A stretch of 59,850 bases of DNA from Lentisphaerota bacterium (GTDB lineage: Bacteria > Verrucomicrobiota > Lentisphaeria > Victivallales > Victivallaceae): the NCBI GenBank assembly GCA_015061495.1, contig SUWL01000008.1, positions 1 to 59,850 of the forward strand. The letters run 5' to 3'. Positions 37,505 to 46,890 of this stretch are shown piece by piece. Positions within the stretch are counted from its first letter, which is position 1; each line of letters opens with the position of its first letter. Made by a program: the position numbers and the translations under genes. The notes beneath the pieces were generated by a model. The model was not told where the DNA came from and made no database searches. It saw only the letters and a list, made by a program, of their open reading frames with translations.

Positions 37505-38195
37505 GCGCAGCGGACTTTCCCGAAACGCCTTTCATCAGCGAATAAATGCGGTCTCCGCAGATCACGAGATGATCGGTCAGAATAATTTTCAAACTTCCCA
37601 GTAAATTACGCATCTGGATCGTTGACCGGATATCACTTTGCGAAGCCTGAAAAGTTTTTCCCGGATGATTGTGGACAAATACCACACTGCTGACACCCCG
37701 GCAGGACAGTATGCGCAATGCCAGTTCAGACGGATCCAAAACCACCGACCGGACACCTCCGGCAAATGTACAGCTGTCCAGAATACGATATTCCCGGTCC
37801 AACATCAAAACCAGCAGTTTTTCTTCACTTCTGCCGCCAAAATATTTTTTCAGGTAATCGTAAAATTCACGGCTGTTTTCAAACTTGAACGGCTTACTTT
37901 TGCCGGCAGAGGAAATATGTTCAATGAATGCCTGAAAGAGTTTCAACAGCAGTGCGCTGTTTTCTCCGACACCACCGGAAAGCATCAACTGATCTTTGTC
38001 AGCACGCAATACCATTTCCAATGATCCGAAACGGGCAAGCAGATCCTTGGCGATCCCTTTCACATCCCGCCGTGGAATCGCAAAACACAACAGCAGTTCA
38101 AGCAGTTCGTGTTCACACATCCCCAACCGACCGACGGTCATAAAGCGTTGCTTCAACCGCTGACGATGCCCACAACATCCATTCATACAACCCAA
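37452..38195 (-). CDS. radC: RadC-family JAMM/MPN protein
   Basis: 247 residues. An N-terminal helix-hairpin-helix-like region (GHRQRLKQRF, HELLELLLCFAIPRRD) precedes an MPN domain with the JAMM metal motif HNHPGKTFQASQSD. Despite its name, the family's role in DNA repair is unproven. A 25-residue tail beyond the MPN domain overlaps the convergent OppF gene. It begins 3 nt after the histidine kinase. Confidence 0.88.
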   Translation of the reverse strand: MGCMNGCCGHRQRLKQRFMTVGRLGMCEHELLELLLCFAIPRRDVKGIAKDLLARFGSLEMVLRADKDQLMLSGGVGENSALLLKLFQAFIEHISSAGKSKPFKFENSREFYDYLKKYFGGRSEEKLLVLMLDREYRILDSCTFAGGVRSVVLDPSELALRILSCRGVSSVVFVHNHPGKTFQASQSDIRSTIQMRNLLGSLKIILTDHLVICGDRIYSLMKGVSGKSAALNGDSSRQKPGLLNQPQ

Positions 38196-38198
38196 AAA

Positions 38199-40082
38199 TT
38201 ACTTATCTTTTCCCGGCAGAAACACACAAAATGTTGTTCCTTTGCCGGGAGAACTCTCCAATTGAACCCAGCCCCGGTGATGAGAAATGGTACCATAAAC
38301 CATTGCCAACCCCATTCCGGTACCTGAACCGACCGGTTTGGTCGTAAAAAACGGCTCAAAGATTTTTTTCCTGGTCTCCTCATCCATACCGCTGCCATTG
38401 TCCCGGACGGCAAAGTAGAGGTAATTCCCGGCGGAAGCATCCGGATGATCCGGCGGCGGAGCAAATCCGATCGGCGGTGTCAGAGCCGGACCGGCACTTA
38501 AATCAATGAGTCTGTCCCCGCTGTTTCCGGCGGTGGCATCCAGCGCATTGATCAGCAGATTCAATACCACCTGCTGCATTTGCACCTGATCGCCGCAAAC
38601 TATCAGCTCTCCGGATGAAAAATCACTGGTGAATACAACTCCACCCACCCGGAACGGATCAAGCATACCGATACACTCATTGAGCAGTTCTTTAAGGTCG
38701 ATATCCACGACCTGATATTTGCCTTTGCGGGCAAACCCCAGCAGCTGCGAGGTCAGTTTACCGGCTTTTTCGGCAATGGAAGAGATCTTTTGCAGGTGAT
38801 TGCCCACCTTTTCCGGATCATTGACATAAAGCATTTCCGCCACATCGGCATGTCCCATGATCGCATGAATACAGTTGTTGAAGTCATGGGCGATACCTCC
38901 GGCAAGCACGCCCAGAGATTCCATACGCTGCGAATGCATCAGCTGCACGGTAAGTTCCTCCTTTTCCCGTGCCAGAGTCACCTCTTCGGTAATGTCCCGG
39001 GCGATAAGCACCAGCAGTGACCGGGATTTCAGGCGGATGGGGGAGAGCGAAGCGGACAGGATCTGGTCATCCTGACCGGCAGATATGGTACAGTTGAAGT
39101 ACTGCGGTTCTCCATTAAGATCATTCAACGAAAACGGCGGATCCATGGTCCCCAGCAGAGAAAAAATATTTTTACCGGTCAGAGAATCCTGGGAACGGAC
39201 TTTGAAAAATTTTACAGCAGCAATATTCGCTTCCGTGATCCTGCCGTTTTCGTCAGTTACCACTACCACCTCGGCAGTGTGACGCAAAATCAGATGGTAA
39301 CGGTTTTCCCAGCTGTTGAGGTCAGCTTCCAGCTCTTTGACCCGGCTGTAACTGCCGAAAAAGGCAAATACGAAGTCAAACGTCCCGTTGCCGGAATCGT
39401 TGACATCTTTCTCAAGCATGGCAAGATAAAATGATAGCATCACTCCGGGGAACGGCGTTATCGCCAGCAATGTCAGCAGCGATGACCAGGAAAAAGTCCC
39501 GACATTGCCATTGATCTTGTACAGGATAATTTCCGGGATCGCCCCCAGCAGCAAGGCGCCAAGCATAGCCGAAATGATCCTCAATGTCCTGCCGATGCGC
39601 CGGGGGGCCCCACTGTAAAGCAGCGGCAGAGTAAAGAGGGAAATCAGATTGGATACCGCACTCAAATTCACCGATGCCGTACCATTTGAGAGCAGTAACA
39701 TCACCACATCCCGCAAAGGTCCGGGTGCCATGTGACGGCATTGCATTCTCATCAGCATGGCGAAGTATATACACAGCAGAAAACAGACTACGATACCCAG
39801 CAGCAGCCGCTGGGCTTTCAAAACTCCCAGGGAAATATAGATCATCAGAAATGCCGCAAGCAGCGGCAGAAACACCGCCGTCTGTGCCACATTGAACACC
39901 CCTCCCCACGGCAAAGGAGCGTAAATTTCTGCGGCATTCATCAGCACTCCGAAAAGCATCATCGTACCGTAAGCCATCGTCACCGGAGCAACGCCGATCC
40001 GCTCGCGCTGGTGACACAGTGCCGCAAGTATCACAAAGATAAAAAGTAATTCAAGAACAACTGCTGCAATCTGAAAATCCAT
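38199..40082 (-). CDS. Membrane sensor histidine kinase with PAS domain
   Basis: 627 residues. About seven N-terminal membrane helices (1-230), a PAS domain (about 265-375, [15 protein letters not shown]), HisKA with H-box GIAHDFNN, and HATPase_c with [20 protein letters not shown] and GTGMGLAM. No receiver is attached and no response regulator is encoded nearby, so its partner is unknown. The multi-helix N-terminus is likely the sensor. It is 20 nt downstream of gmhB. Confidence 0.88.
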   Translation of the reverse strand: MDFQIAAVVLELLFIFVILAALCHQRERIGVAPVTMAYGTMMLFGVLMNAAEIYAPLPWGGVFNVAQTAVFLPLLAAFLMIYISLGVLKAQRLLLGIVVCFLLCIYFAMLMRMQCRHMAPGPLRDVVMLLLSNGTASVNLSAVSNLISLFTLPLLYSGAPRRIGRTLRIISAMLGALLLGAIPEIILYKINGNVGTFSWSSLLTLLAITPFPGVMLSFYLAMLEKDVNDSGNGTFDFVFAFFGSYSRVKELEADLNSWENRYHLILRHTAEVVVVTDENGRITEANIAAVKFFKVRSQDSLTGKNIFSLLGTMDPPFSLNDLNGEPQYFNCTISAGQDDQILSASLSPIRLKSRSLLVLIARDITEEVTLAREKEELTVQLMHSQRMESLGVLAGGIAHDFNNCIHAIMGHADVAEMLYVNDPEKVGNHLQKISSIAEKAGKLTSQLLGFARKGKYQVVDIDLKELLNECIGMLDPFRVGGVVFTSDFSSGELIVCGDQVQMQQVVLNLLINALDATAGNSGDRLIDLSAGPALTPPIGFAPPPDHPDASAGNYLYFAVRDNGSGMDEETRKKIFEPFFTTKPVGSGTGMGLAMVYGTISHHRGWVQLESSPGKGTTFCVFLPGKDK

Positions 40083-40102
40083 AAGCTGCCCGTTTCAAAT
40101 TG

Positions 40103-40663
40103 TCAAGTTCCGGAAATTTCCAACATTTTTTTCACCGCCGCCGGCAAGTCGGCAGCGATCGGGAAACCGGCTGCTCCGGCTTCTTCGCGCACCTTTTCGC
40201 CGTAACCGGTAAGCACCAGACATTCACCGGCACAACCGGCATTGACTCCGGCACCGAGATCACTGATCCGGTCACCGATAATAAACGATGCACTCAAATC
40301 AATATCGAAATCTGCCGCCGCCCGCTTCAGCATCCCGGCTCCGGGTTTGCGGCAATCGCATTTGCCGGTAAATTCCGGATGGTGCGGACAATAATACCAA
40401 CCGTCGATCAGAGCATCGATTCCCCCGGCGGCGAGCAGCTGACGCTGGATCGCCGCATGTACCGGCTGAATATCCGATTCCGGATAGTAGCCTTTAGCGA
40501 CCCCCGCCTGATTGGTAACAGCGATCGCCAGGAATCCGTGGTCATGGATCATTTTGATCGCCTGCCAGATATTATCCAGCACCACGGTCCTGTCAACTTC
40601 GTGAAGGTAGCCTGTCTCCACGTTTATCACTCCGTCACGATCCAGAAAAAACGCCTTATTCAA
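40103..40663 (-). CDS. gmhB: D-glycero-D-manno-heptose 1,7-bisphosphate 7-phosphatase
   Basis: 186 residues, HAD phosphatase. Motif I FLDRDGVINVETGYLH, TNQAGVAKG, the zinc loop CPHHPEFTGKCDCRKP and GDRISDLGAG identify GmhB, needed for ADP-heptose of the LPS core. The start is TTG, overlapping the ispE stop as TTGA with GGAGGGAAGGA just upstream; no in-frame ATG exists nearby. Translational coupling is likely. Confidence 0.9.
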   Translation of the reverse strand: MNKAFFLDRDGVINVETGYLHEVDRTVVLDNIWQAIKMIHDHGFLAIAVTNQAGVAKGYYPESDIQPVHAAIQRQLLAAGGIDALIDGWYYCPHHPEFTGKCDCRKPGAGMLKRAAADFDIDLSASFIIGDRISDLGAGVNAGCAGECLVLTGYGEKVREEAGAAGFPIAADLPAAVKKMLEISGT

Positions 40664-41547
40664 AATTCCTTCCCTCCGGTAAATATCCGCAATGATCCCA
40701 TCGACTGAAACTCTGCCCGCATCTGCTGCGCCGCTGCCGCCGCGCCTCCTTCAAAGAGGGCAAAGAGCGATGATCCGCTGCCGGACATCTGAATTGCAGC
40801 AGCCCCGTATTCCAATAATTTCTCCCGCAATATTTCCAGCAAAGGAAACTTGCGGAACACCGCCGGTGCCAGATCATTGCGGCAAAAACTCTGCCAATTT
40901 ACCCTGCCCGAAATGAACGCCTGTTTCTCCGCCGGATCATCCGCCGAAATCAACTTTTCATCCATGTGGGTAAATGCCCATTTCGCCGAAACCGGGAATC
41001 CGGGATTGACGATCAATATTTCCGGCAGCGGGGGCAGATTTTCCAAAAACTCCAGATGTTCCCCGGCTCCGGTCACCCAGGCACTGCGCCGCTCCAGAAA
41101 AAACGGCACATCCGCGCCCAGTGAAAATGCCAGATCTCTCAATTCATCTCCGTCAAGCAATGCATAATGGCGATTCAACAGTGCCAGCAATGCTCCGGCA
41201 TCAGCACTGCCTCCGCCCAAACCGGCGGCAATGGGAACATTTTTCTCCAGAACGACCCGCCAATCCGGAGCTATACCGCATTTGCCGGCGTAACGTTCCG
41301 CCGCTTTTTGCAGCAGATTGTCTGCTCCGGCAAGCTGCGGAAATCCGGGAACCGCCAGCGAAAAACCGCATCCCGGACAGCACTCCACGGTCAAACAGTC
41401 GCCGGGATGAGGCAAAAAGAGAAAACAGCTTGACAGATCATGCAGTTTATCCTGCCGTCTGGCAGTTACTTTGAGCCGGAGATTGATCTTGCATCCGCAA
41501 TCGATGCTGTCACGCCATCTCTTCGGGTGACCACAAGGGGAATTCAA
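40660..41547 (-). CDS. ispE: 4-diphosphocytidyl-2-C-methyl-D-erythritol kinase
   Basis: 295 residues, GHMP kinase of the MEP pathway. The family start CKINLRLKVTARRQD, the ATP loop PIAAGLGGGSADAG and the C-terminal MSGSGSSLFALF are present. The start is TTG at 41547: AAGGAG lies 7 nt upstream and there is no usable ATG. This overlaps the upstream oxidoreductase gene by 38 nt and adds about 15 residues before the usual family start. gmhB is coupled downstream. Confidence 0.9.
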   Translation of the reverse strand: MNSPCGHPKRWRDSIDCGCKINLRLKVTARRQDKLHDLSSCFLFLPHPGDCLTVECCPGCGFSLAVPGFPQLAGADNLLQKAAERYAGKCGIAPDWRVVLEKNVPIAAGLGGGSADAGALLALLNRHYALLDGDELRDLAFSLGADVPFFLERRSAWVTGAGEHLEFLENLPPLPEILIVNPGFPVSAKWAFTHMDEKLISADDPAEKQAFISGRVNWQSFCRNDLAPAVFRKFPLLEILREKLLEYGAAAIQMSGSGSSLFALFEGGAAAAAQQMRAEFQSMGSLRIFTGGKEF

Positions 41548-42526
41548 ATCCGTACTCCTTATTATAGCGGCGCGCTTCGCTCTCGATCGCCACAGCGACC
41601 TCCAGGGCTTTCAACCCCTGCGCTCCGGAAACTCTCGGCTCATGAACCACACCGTCGGCTTTGGTCCGCTGAACTGCGGCGATGAAATCTTCCAATTCCT
41701 CTGCCAGAGCATTTTTTTCATTCAATTCAACATCTTTGCGTGCCAGACCGAGTTTGTTGCGCTTCAGGACCATGCCGAAGTGCTGACCGTAGTCCATGGA
41801 AATGTAGCTGTCCTTCTGGAAAACCCGGAAGCGGCGCATCGGATTCTGACTCACCCGGCTGGCGGTCAGACTGGCACAGCAGCCGTTGACAAATTTGATT
41901 CTGGCATTGACGATATCTTCACTGCCGGAAAGCACCGGAATACCGACCACGTCGATCTTTTCGATCTCGGCATTGACCATGCGCAGCACCAGATCGATAT
42001 CGTGGATCATCAGATCCAGCACCACGCTAACTTCCGTACCGCGGCGGGGCATTCCCGGACGCGGCGGGGGATAGGCAGCCAGACGGTGAGCTTCGATAAA
42101 GCGGGTATTATGGGCGTATTTTTCCAGGAAATCCATTGCCGGATTGAATCTTTCCACATGGCCCACTCCGAACACCACCTTATTTTTGGCGGCGGCTTCA
42201 CACATGGCACGCGCCTCGTCGATCCTGGCGGCGATGGGTTTTTCCACCAGCACATGTTTTCCCATATTCAGCAGCGGGATAGTGGTAACGGCGTGGTAAT
42301 TTGCCGGGACAGCGACGCTCAAGGCATCACAATTTGCCGCCAGATCTTCCCATCGTTCAAAAACTTTCAACCCGAATTCAGTTCCGACCTTTTCGGCGGC
42401 CTCTTTCTGCACATCAAAAATACCGACCATTTCGGCATTCGGACTCTGGGCATAAAGTCTGGCATGATGACGTCCGAGCGCACCGGTACCGATGACTCCG
42501 ACTTTCAATTTCGGCATATTTTCCAT
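41510..42526 (-). CDS. Gfo/Idh/MocA-family oxidoreductase
   Basis: 338 residues. N-terminal Rossmann fold GVIGTGALGRHHAR, VEKPIA (the catalytic Lys of the family), and the C-terminal sheet domain. A subgroup near lpx genes (GnnA-like) oxidises UDP-GlcNAc at C3 for amide-linked lipid A; lpxA is 0.9 kb away on the other strand. No GnnB aminotransferase is seen, so this is only a possibility. ATG 42526 has AGGTGA about 6 nt upstream; an earlier GTG is less likely. Confidence 0.82.
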   Translation of the reverse strand: MENMPKLKVGVIGTGALGRHHARLYAQSPNAEMVGIFDVQKEAAEKVGTEFGLKVFERWEDLAANCDALSVAVPANYHAVTTIPLLNMGKHVLVEKPIAARIDEARAMCEAAAKNKVVFGVGHVERFNPAMDFLEKYAHNTRFIEAHRLAAYPPPRPGMPRRGTEVSVVLDLMIHDIDLVLRMVNAEIEKIDVVGIPVLSGSEDIVNARIKFVNGCCASLTASRVSQNPMRRFRVFQKDSYISMDYGQHFGMVLKRNKLGLARKDVELNEKNALAEELEDFIAAVQRTKADGVVHEPRVSGAQGLKALEVAVAIESEARRYNKEYGFEFPLWSPEEMA

Positions 42527-42624
42527 AAAAATCACCTTTTTGTTGGGTTTAAAATGTGATAACCATATTAATATACACCTTTTTTTGAAATAAAACAGTC
42601 TCTTTTAAACTTTTTTGTGGCGAT

Positions 42625-42654
42625 TTTACAAAACAGCGGCTATATTAATAATAT
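42625..42654 (+). promoter_or_regulatory. Possible promoter for the pyrH operon
   Basis: TTTACA, 18 bp, TAATAT on the plus strand, about 38 nt before the pyrH ATG. A TATATT at 42641 without a good -35 is an alternative. Confidence 0.35.
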
Positions 42655-42691
42655 TATCAGGTATCGTATTCTGTTTAAACCGGAGAAAATC

Positions 42692-43402
42692 ATGGAAAAA
42701 TCACTCTATTCGCGCGTGCTGCTCAAATTGAGCGGTGAAACTCTCAATAATGCTTCAGATGTATCCTATGAACCGGACAGCTGCCGTTTCGTTGCCGAAA
42801 GGGTCAAAAGCCTGCTGGATGCCGGTGTGGAAGTCGCTATCGTCGTCGGCGCCGGAAATCTCTGGCGCGGTGCCGGTGCTTCCGGAGAAATGAACCGGGT
42901 CGATGCCGATAAAATGGGAATGCTCGCCACCGCCATGAATGCCATCACCATCAAAAATTACTGCAATGCCATCGGTATTCCGGTGCTGCTGCAGTGCGCC
43001 ATACCCACCGGCGGATTCCTGCCGGAATATGACCGGGAAAATGCCATCCACGCTCTGGAATCCGGCAAACTGGTGGTCTTCGCCGGCGGTACCGGCAATC
43101 CGTTTTTCACCACGGATACCGCCAGTGTCCTGCGGGCATTGGAAACCGACTGTGATGCGGTTTTCAAAGCGACCAAAGTTGACGGCATCTACTCTGCCGA
43201 TCCGAAAAAATTTCCCGATGCGGAGCGTTACGATGAATTGACCTATGATGAAGCTCTGGATCTGCGGCTCAAAGTGATGGATGCTTCAGCATTTTCACTC
43301 TGCCGGGATCACTCGCTGCCGATCGTGGTATTCGACTTTTTCACTGCCGATATCGAACGGATACTTGCCGGTGACACCTCCTGCGGAACTGTAGTACATT
43401 GA
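42692..43402 (+). CDS. pyrH: UMP kinase
   Basis: 236 residues, normal length. It phosphorylates UMP to UDP. Seen: VLLKLSGETL, VVGAGNLWRG, DKMGMLATAMNAI, GGTGNPFFTTDTAS and KATKVDGIY. The start at 42692 has GGAG 6 nt upstream; the longer upstream frame is not supported. First gene of a long plus-strand run. Confidence 0.95.
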   Translation: MEKSLYSRVLLKLSGETLNNASDVSYEPDSCRFVAERVKSLLDAGVEVAIVVGAGNLWRGAGASGEMNRVDADKMGMLATAMNAITIKNYCNAIGIPVLLQCAIPTGGFLPEYDRENAIHALESGKLVVFAGGTGNPFFTTDTASVLRALETDCDAVFKATKVDGIYSADPKKFPDAERYDELTYDEALDLRLKVMDASAFSLCRDHSLPIVVFDFFTADIERILAGDTSCGTVVH

Positions 43403-43410
43403 TTGCCAAA

Positions 43411-44250
43411 ATGACTGAACCGGCTATGAACAACATCCACCCCACTGCCGTCATTTCTCCGGATGCCGTTATCGGCACCGGAGTTACCGTCGGCGCATAT
43501 TCTGTGATCGAAAATGACTGTATCATCGGCGACAACTGCGTTATCGATGCCCATGTCAAAATCGCCGCACACACCACCATCGGACAGGGTTCCCGGATCT
43601 ACTTCGGAGCAGTCGTCGGAGATGATCCGCAGGATCACCGCTTCAAACCCGGAACCATTGCCCACACCCGGATCGGGGAATTTGTCACTATCCGTGAGTA
43701 CGTCACCATCCACCGCTCCCCGTTTGAAAACGGTATCACCGAAGTCGGCGACCGGACTTTACTCATGGCATTTGTCCATGTCGGACACGATGCCCGGATC
43801 GGTAAAAATGTCACCGTGGCAAACAATTCGGTTTTTGCCGGACATGTTTCAGTGGACGATGGAGCAGTGGTATCCGCTTATGTACTGGTTCATCAATTCT
43901 GCCGGATCGGCAAACTGGCGATGATCGGCGGCAGAACGCTGGTCAGACAGGATGTGCCGGATTTCTGCATGCTTGCTGAAGACAACACGGTCTGCGGCAT
44001 GAATGTAGTCGGACTCCGCCGGGCCGGATTTGACGAAAACCGGCGGCTGAAAATCAAACAATTGCTGAAAGTCTACTTTTTCCGCGGCTTAAATTCAGCT
44101 AAAGCTCTGGAAAAGATCGCAGAAGAATTCCCCGGCAATCCGGATGCCGCCGCTTTTGCCGCCTTTATCACCGGCAGTAAACGGGGAATCATGCCCGGAA
44201 CTCCGGCTCTTGCCGCTCTTGCCGCCAAATACAAGGAGAACAACCGATGA
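43411..44250 (+). CDS. lpxA: Acyl-[ACP]--UDP-N-acetylglucosamine O-acyltransferase
   Basis: 279 residues. A left-handed beta-helix of hexapeptide repeats (from IHPTAVISPDAVIG) and a helical C-terminus, as in LpxA, which starts lipid A synthesis. The catalytic His segment AFVHVGHDARIGKNVTVANN and GHVSVDD are present. Three starts are possible: TTG 43399 overlapping the pyrH stop, ATG 43411 and ATG 43426; none has a strong ribosome site. lpxC/fabZ are not in the window. Confidence 0.92.
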   Translation: MTEPAMNNIHPTAVISPDAVIGTGVTVGAYSVIENDCIIGDNCVIDAHVKIAAHTTIGQGSRIYFGAVVGDDPQDHRFKPGTIAHTRIGEFVTIREYVTIHRSPFENGITEVGDRTLLMAFVHVGHDARIGKNVTVANNSVFAGHVSVDDGAVVSAYVLVHQFCRIGKLAMIGGRTLVRQDVPDFCMLAEDNTVCGMNVVGLRRAGFDENRRLKIKQLLKVYFFRGLNSAKALEKIAEEFPGNPDAAAFAAFITGSKRGIMPGTPALAALAAKYKENNR

Positions 44251-45470
44251 AAAAAACGGCTTCCCGTTCCGCCATATTGACATTGTTTATGACCTTATTC
44301 ATGATTTCCGGATGTGTTCCGGCGGAATTCAGACTCCGGGAACTCCCGGAAAATCCTGCCGTACCGGTCACCGTTGCCGCACTGCTGCCGCTCACCGGAA
44401 GCAACCGGATCTACGCCGAACAAATGCGCGAAGGTCTGCTCTGCGCCGAAGATCGTGTCAATGATACCGGCGGTATCAGCGGGCGGCAGCTCAAACTGGA
44501 AATACTGGATACTTCCGGCACTCCGGAAGGTACCCGGGATGCCCTCGCCGCCGCCGCCAAAGCCGGAGCCAGCGGCATTATCGCCGGTTACGACACCGAG
44601 GAGGTCAGCATGATCATTGCCCATGCTTCCAGAATGCGGACTCCGATGGTCATTCCGCTGGCGACCAGCAACCACCATTTGCAGACCAGTCCTTTTGTCT
44701 ACCGCAACTGCTTTTCCGATACGCAGCAAATGGAAGTACTTGCCAACTATCTGCTTTACTGGCGGCAGCGCAGCCGCGGAGCGATCATCACCGATCAGCA
44801 CAATGACGATGATTACACCCGGGGGATCTCCCGCAGTTTTGCGATGGCTGCCAAAGATATCCACATTTTTATCACAACGGAAATGACCATTGCACAGGAT
44901 GAAGAACTCACCATCGGACAGCTGCAATCCATTTTGATGACCGATCCGGGATTCATCATGGTTTCAGCCCGCTGTCAGCGTTCGGCGAAGTTGATCAAAC
45001 AGATCCGCCAGGCCGGATTCACCGGGATCATCTGCGGACCGGACAGCTGGGATGATCCGGATTTGTGCAACGCCCTCACCGGGAGCGATCCGGGTGATTG
45101 TGTATTCACCTCCTTTTTCAGCGAAGAGAACAAATCAGTGGAATATCAGGATTTCAGCAAAAAATTCAATGAGCGTTTTTTCCATATTCCCGGCGCATGT
45201 GAAACTCAAAGTTACGATGCATTAGTGTTTCTTGCGATCGCACTGGACAAGGCGCAAAGCCTCTTTGATTTCGACCGCAACTGGCGGAGCATCAACCATT
45301 ATGAAGGTGCCGCCGCACTCTACACCATGCTGAAAAAGGGTGAGATCGACCGCACGATCTATCTGAAATCCTTCCGGATAGAAAAATACAGCAAATCCAT
45401 CAACTCCTATCCGCGGCTGACCAAAAAACTGCAGTATTCCAAATTGCAGGATTACCGCATTATTGAGTAA
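44247..45470 (+). CDS. Periplasmic-binding type I lipoprotein (LivJ-like)
   Basis: 407 residues. Lipoprotein signal with lipobox ISGC (residue 23 Cys), then a Peripla_BP_6-type domain: VTVAALLPLTGSNRIYAEQMREGLLCAEDRVNDTGG and ISGRQLKLEILDTSG. The family binds branched amino acids or similar; related folds also occur in LpoA, an outer-membrane activator of penicillin-binding proteins. No Liv permease or ATPase is adjacent. ATG overlaps the lpxA stop (ATGA), with AGGAG upstream. Confidence 0.8.
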   Translation: MKKTASRSAILTLFMTLFMISGCVPAEFRLRELPENPAVPVTVAALLPLTGSNRIYAEQMREGLLCAEDRVNDTGGISGRQLKLEILDTSGTPEGTRDALAAAAKAGASGIIAGYDTEEVSMIIAHASRMRTPMVIPLATSNHHLQTSPFVYRNCFSDTQQMEVLANYLLYWRQRSRGAIITDQHNDDDYTRGISRSFAMAAKDIHIFITTEMTIAQDEELTIGQLQSILMTDPGFIMVSARCQRSAKLIKQIRQAGFTGIICGPDSWDDPDLCNALTGSDPGDCVFTSFFSEENKSVEYQDFSKKFNERFFHIPGACETQSYDALVFLAIALDKAQSLFDFDRNWRSINHYEGAAALYTMLKKGEIDRTIYLKSFRIEKYSKSINSYPRLTKKLQYSKLQDYRIIE

Positions 45471-45490
45471 ATTCAGGAGAAAATACCGCC

Positions 45491-46111
45491 ATGTTTGAAA
45501 CCTTGATCTTTTACTTTGACCTTCTCGGCACGGTGATATTCGCCGTTACCGGGGCGGTAAGTGCAGTAAAATTGCGTCTGGACATGCTGGGGGTGGTGGT
45601 ATTCGGCTGCACCGTCGGAGTCGGCGGAGGCATCCTGCGCGATGCCATTATCGGAGACACTCCGGTTGCCGCACTGCAGAACGAAGTTTACCTCATTGCC
45701 TGCATCGCAGTAAGTTTGCTGATCTTTTTCATCTCCCCGCTCCTGCTGCATCATCAGGAGATCATCACGGTCTGTGATGCATTCGGACTGGGGGTATTCA
45801 CTGCCATCGGTGCCGCCAAAGGTGGACAATTTGACCTCGGACCGGTGGGGATCATGCTCTGCGGTACACTTTCAGCGGTCGGCGGAGGGATCCTGCGTGA
45901 TGTGATGTCCCGCAAGATCCCGGTGGTGCTGACCAGTGACTTTTATGCGACAGCTTCGCTGATCGGCGGCGGGACCTATATCCTGCTGAATAATACGTCA
46001 CTGCCGGTTCCGGCGCGCTTCTGTATAACGGCATTGGCTGTGGTGCTGATCCGGCTGCTGGCGGTACATTTCCATATCCGGCTGCCCAAAGCCCGGAGTA
46101 AATTCAACTGA
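45491..46111 (+). CDS. TRIC-type (UPF0126) cation channel
   Basis: 206 residues with about seven helices in two homologous halves; each half carries GGGILRD (VGVGGGILRDAI and SAVGGGILRDVM), the hallmark of TRIC/YicG proteins. Bacterial members are thought to be trimeric monovalent cation channels. AGGAG lies about 13 nt before the ATG. Confidence 0.85.
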   Translation: MFETLIFYFDLLGTVIFAVTGAVSAVKLRLDMLGVVVFGCTVGVGGGILRDAIIGDTPVAALQNEVYLIACIAVSLLIFFISPLLLHHQEIITVCDAFGLGVFTAIGAAKGGQFDLGPVGIMLCGTLSAVGGGILRDVMSRKIPVVLTSDFYATASLIGGGTYILLNNTSLPVPARFCITALAVVLIRLLAVHFHIRLPKARSKFN

Positions 46112-46143
46112 ATTCAACCCTGTTCACAGAAAGGTTTTCTATT

Positions 46144-46890
46144 TTGCGTTACAATCCTAAAAAACACCGTCTGCCGGAGTGCAAGGCATACGGCATACTG
46201 CCGGTAAATAAACCGGCGACCTGGACAAGTTTTGACGTGGTCAACTTTGTCCGCGCCCGGTTCAATGTCCCCAAAGTCGGACATTGCGGTACACTTGATC
46301 CGGCGGCGACCGGACTGTTGCTGCTGGTGCTGGGTAAATTCACCTCTTTAAGCGGCAAATTAAGCGGCGTGGACAAACAGTACACCGGCACGCTCACACT
46401 CGGAGTGGAAACCGATTCCGGCGACTTGGACGGTCAGGTGATAAACCGTTCGGCAGATCTTCCCGGAGAAGAGGAGATCCGAACGGTATTTTCCTCATTC
46501 CGGGGCAAAAGCATGCAGCTGCCGCCCATGTATTCCGCAGTAAAAGTCGGCGGCAAAAAACTTTACGAATTGGCACGGCAGGGCGTGGAAATCGAACGTG
46601 AAGCCAGAGAGATCGAAATTTCCCGACTGGATATCACCCGTATCGCCATGCCGGATGTTGATTTCATTGTCGATTGCTCCAAAGGCACTTACATCCGCAC
46701 ACTGTGTTCCGACATCGGTAAAAAACTCAACTGCGGCGGAGTTTTGAGCGCCCTGCACCGCACCCGGTGCGGCAACTTCACCATTGAGGACTCCGTTACG
46801 CTGAATGAATTAAAAGAGATGGATCAGGAACAATTCACCTCGATGATGGCGGCACGGCTGGTCAAACTTTCAGAAGGACTTTCATTATGA
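46144..46890 (+). CDS. truB: tRNA pseudouridine(55) synthase TruB
   Basis: 248 residues. It makes pseudouridine at U55 of the T-loop. Start region GILPVNKPATWTS, catalytic Asp in GHCGTLDPAATG, and KGTYIRTLCSDIG are present. Start is TTG with AAAGG 9 nt upstream. No PUA domain follows, so it is a short form. Confidence 0.92.
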   Translation: MRYNPKKHRLPECKAYGILPVNKPATWTSFDVVNFVRARFNVPKVGHCGTLDPAATGLLLLVLGKFTSLSGKLSGVDKQYTGTLTLGVETDSGDLDGQVINRSADLPGEEEIRTVFSSFRGKSMQLPPMYSAVKVGGKKLYELARQGVEIEREAREIEISRLDITRIAMPDVDFIVDCSKGTYIRTLCSDIGKKLNCGGVLSALHRTRCGNFTIEDSVTLNELKEMDQEQFTSMMAARLVKLSEGLSL

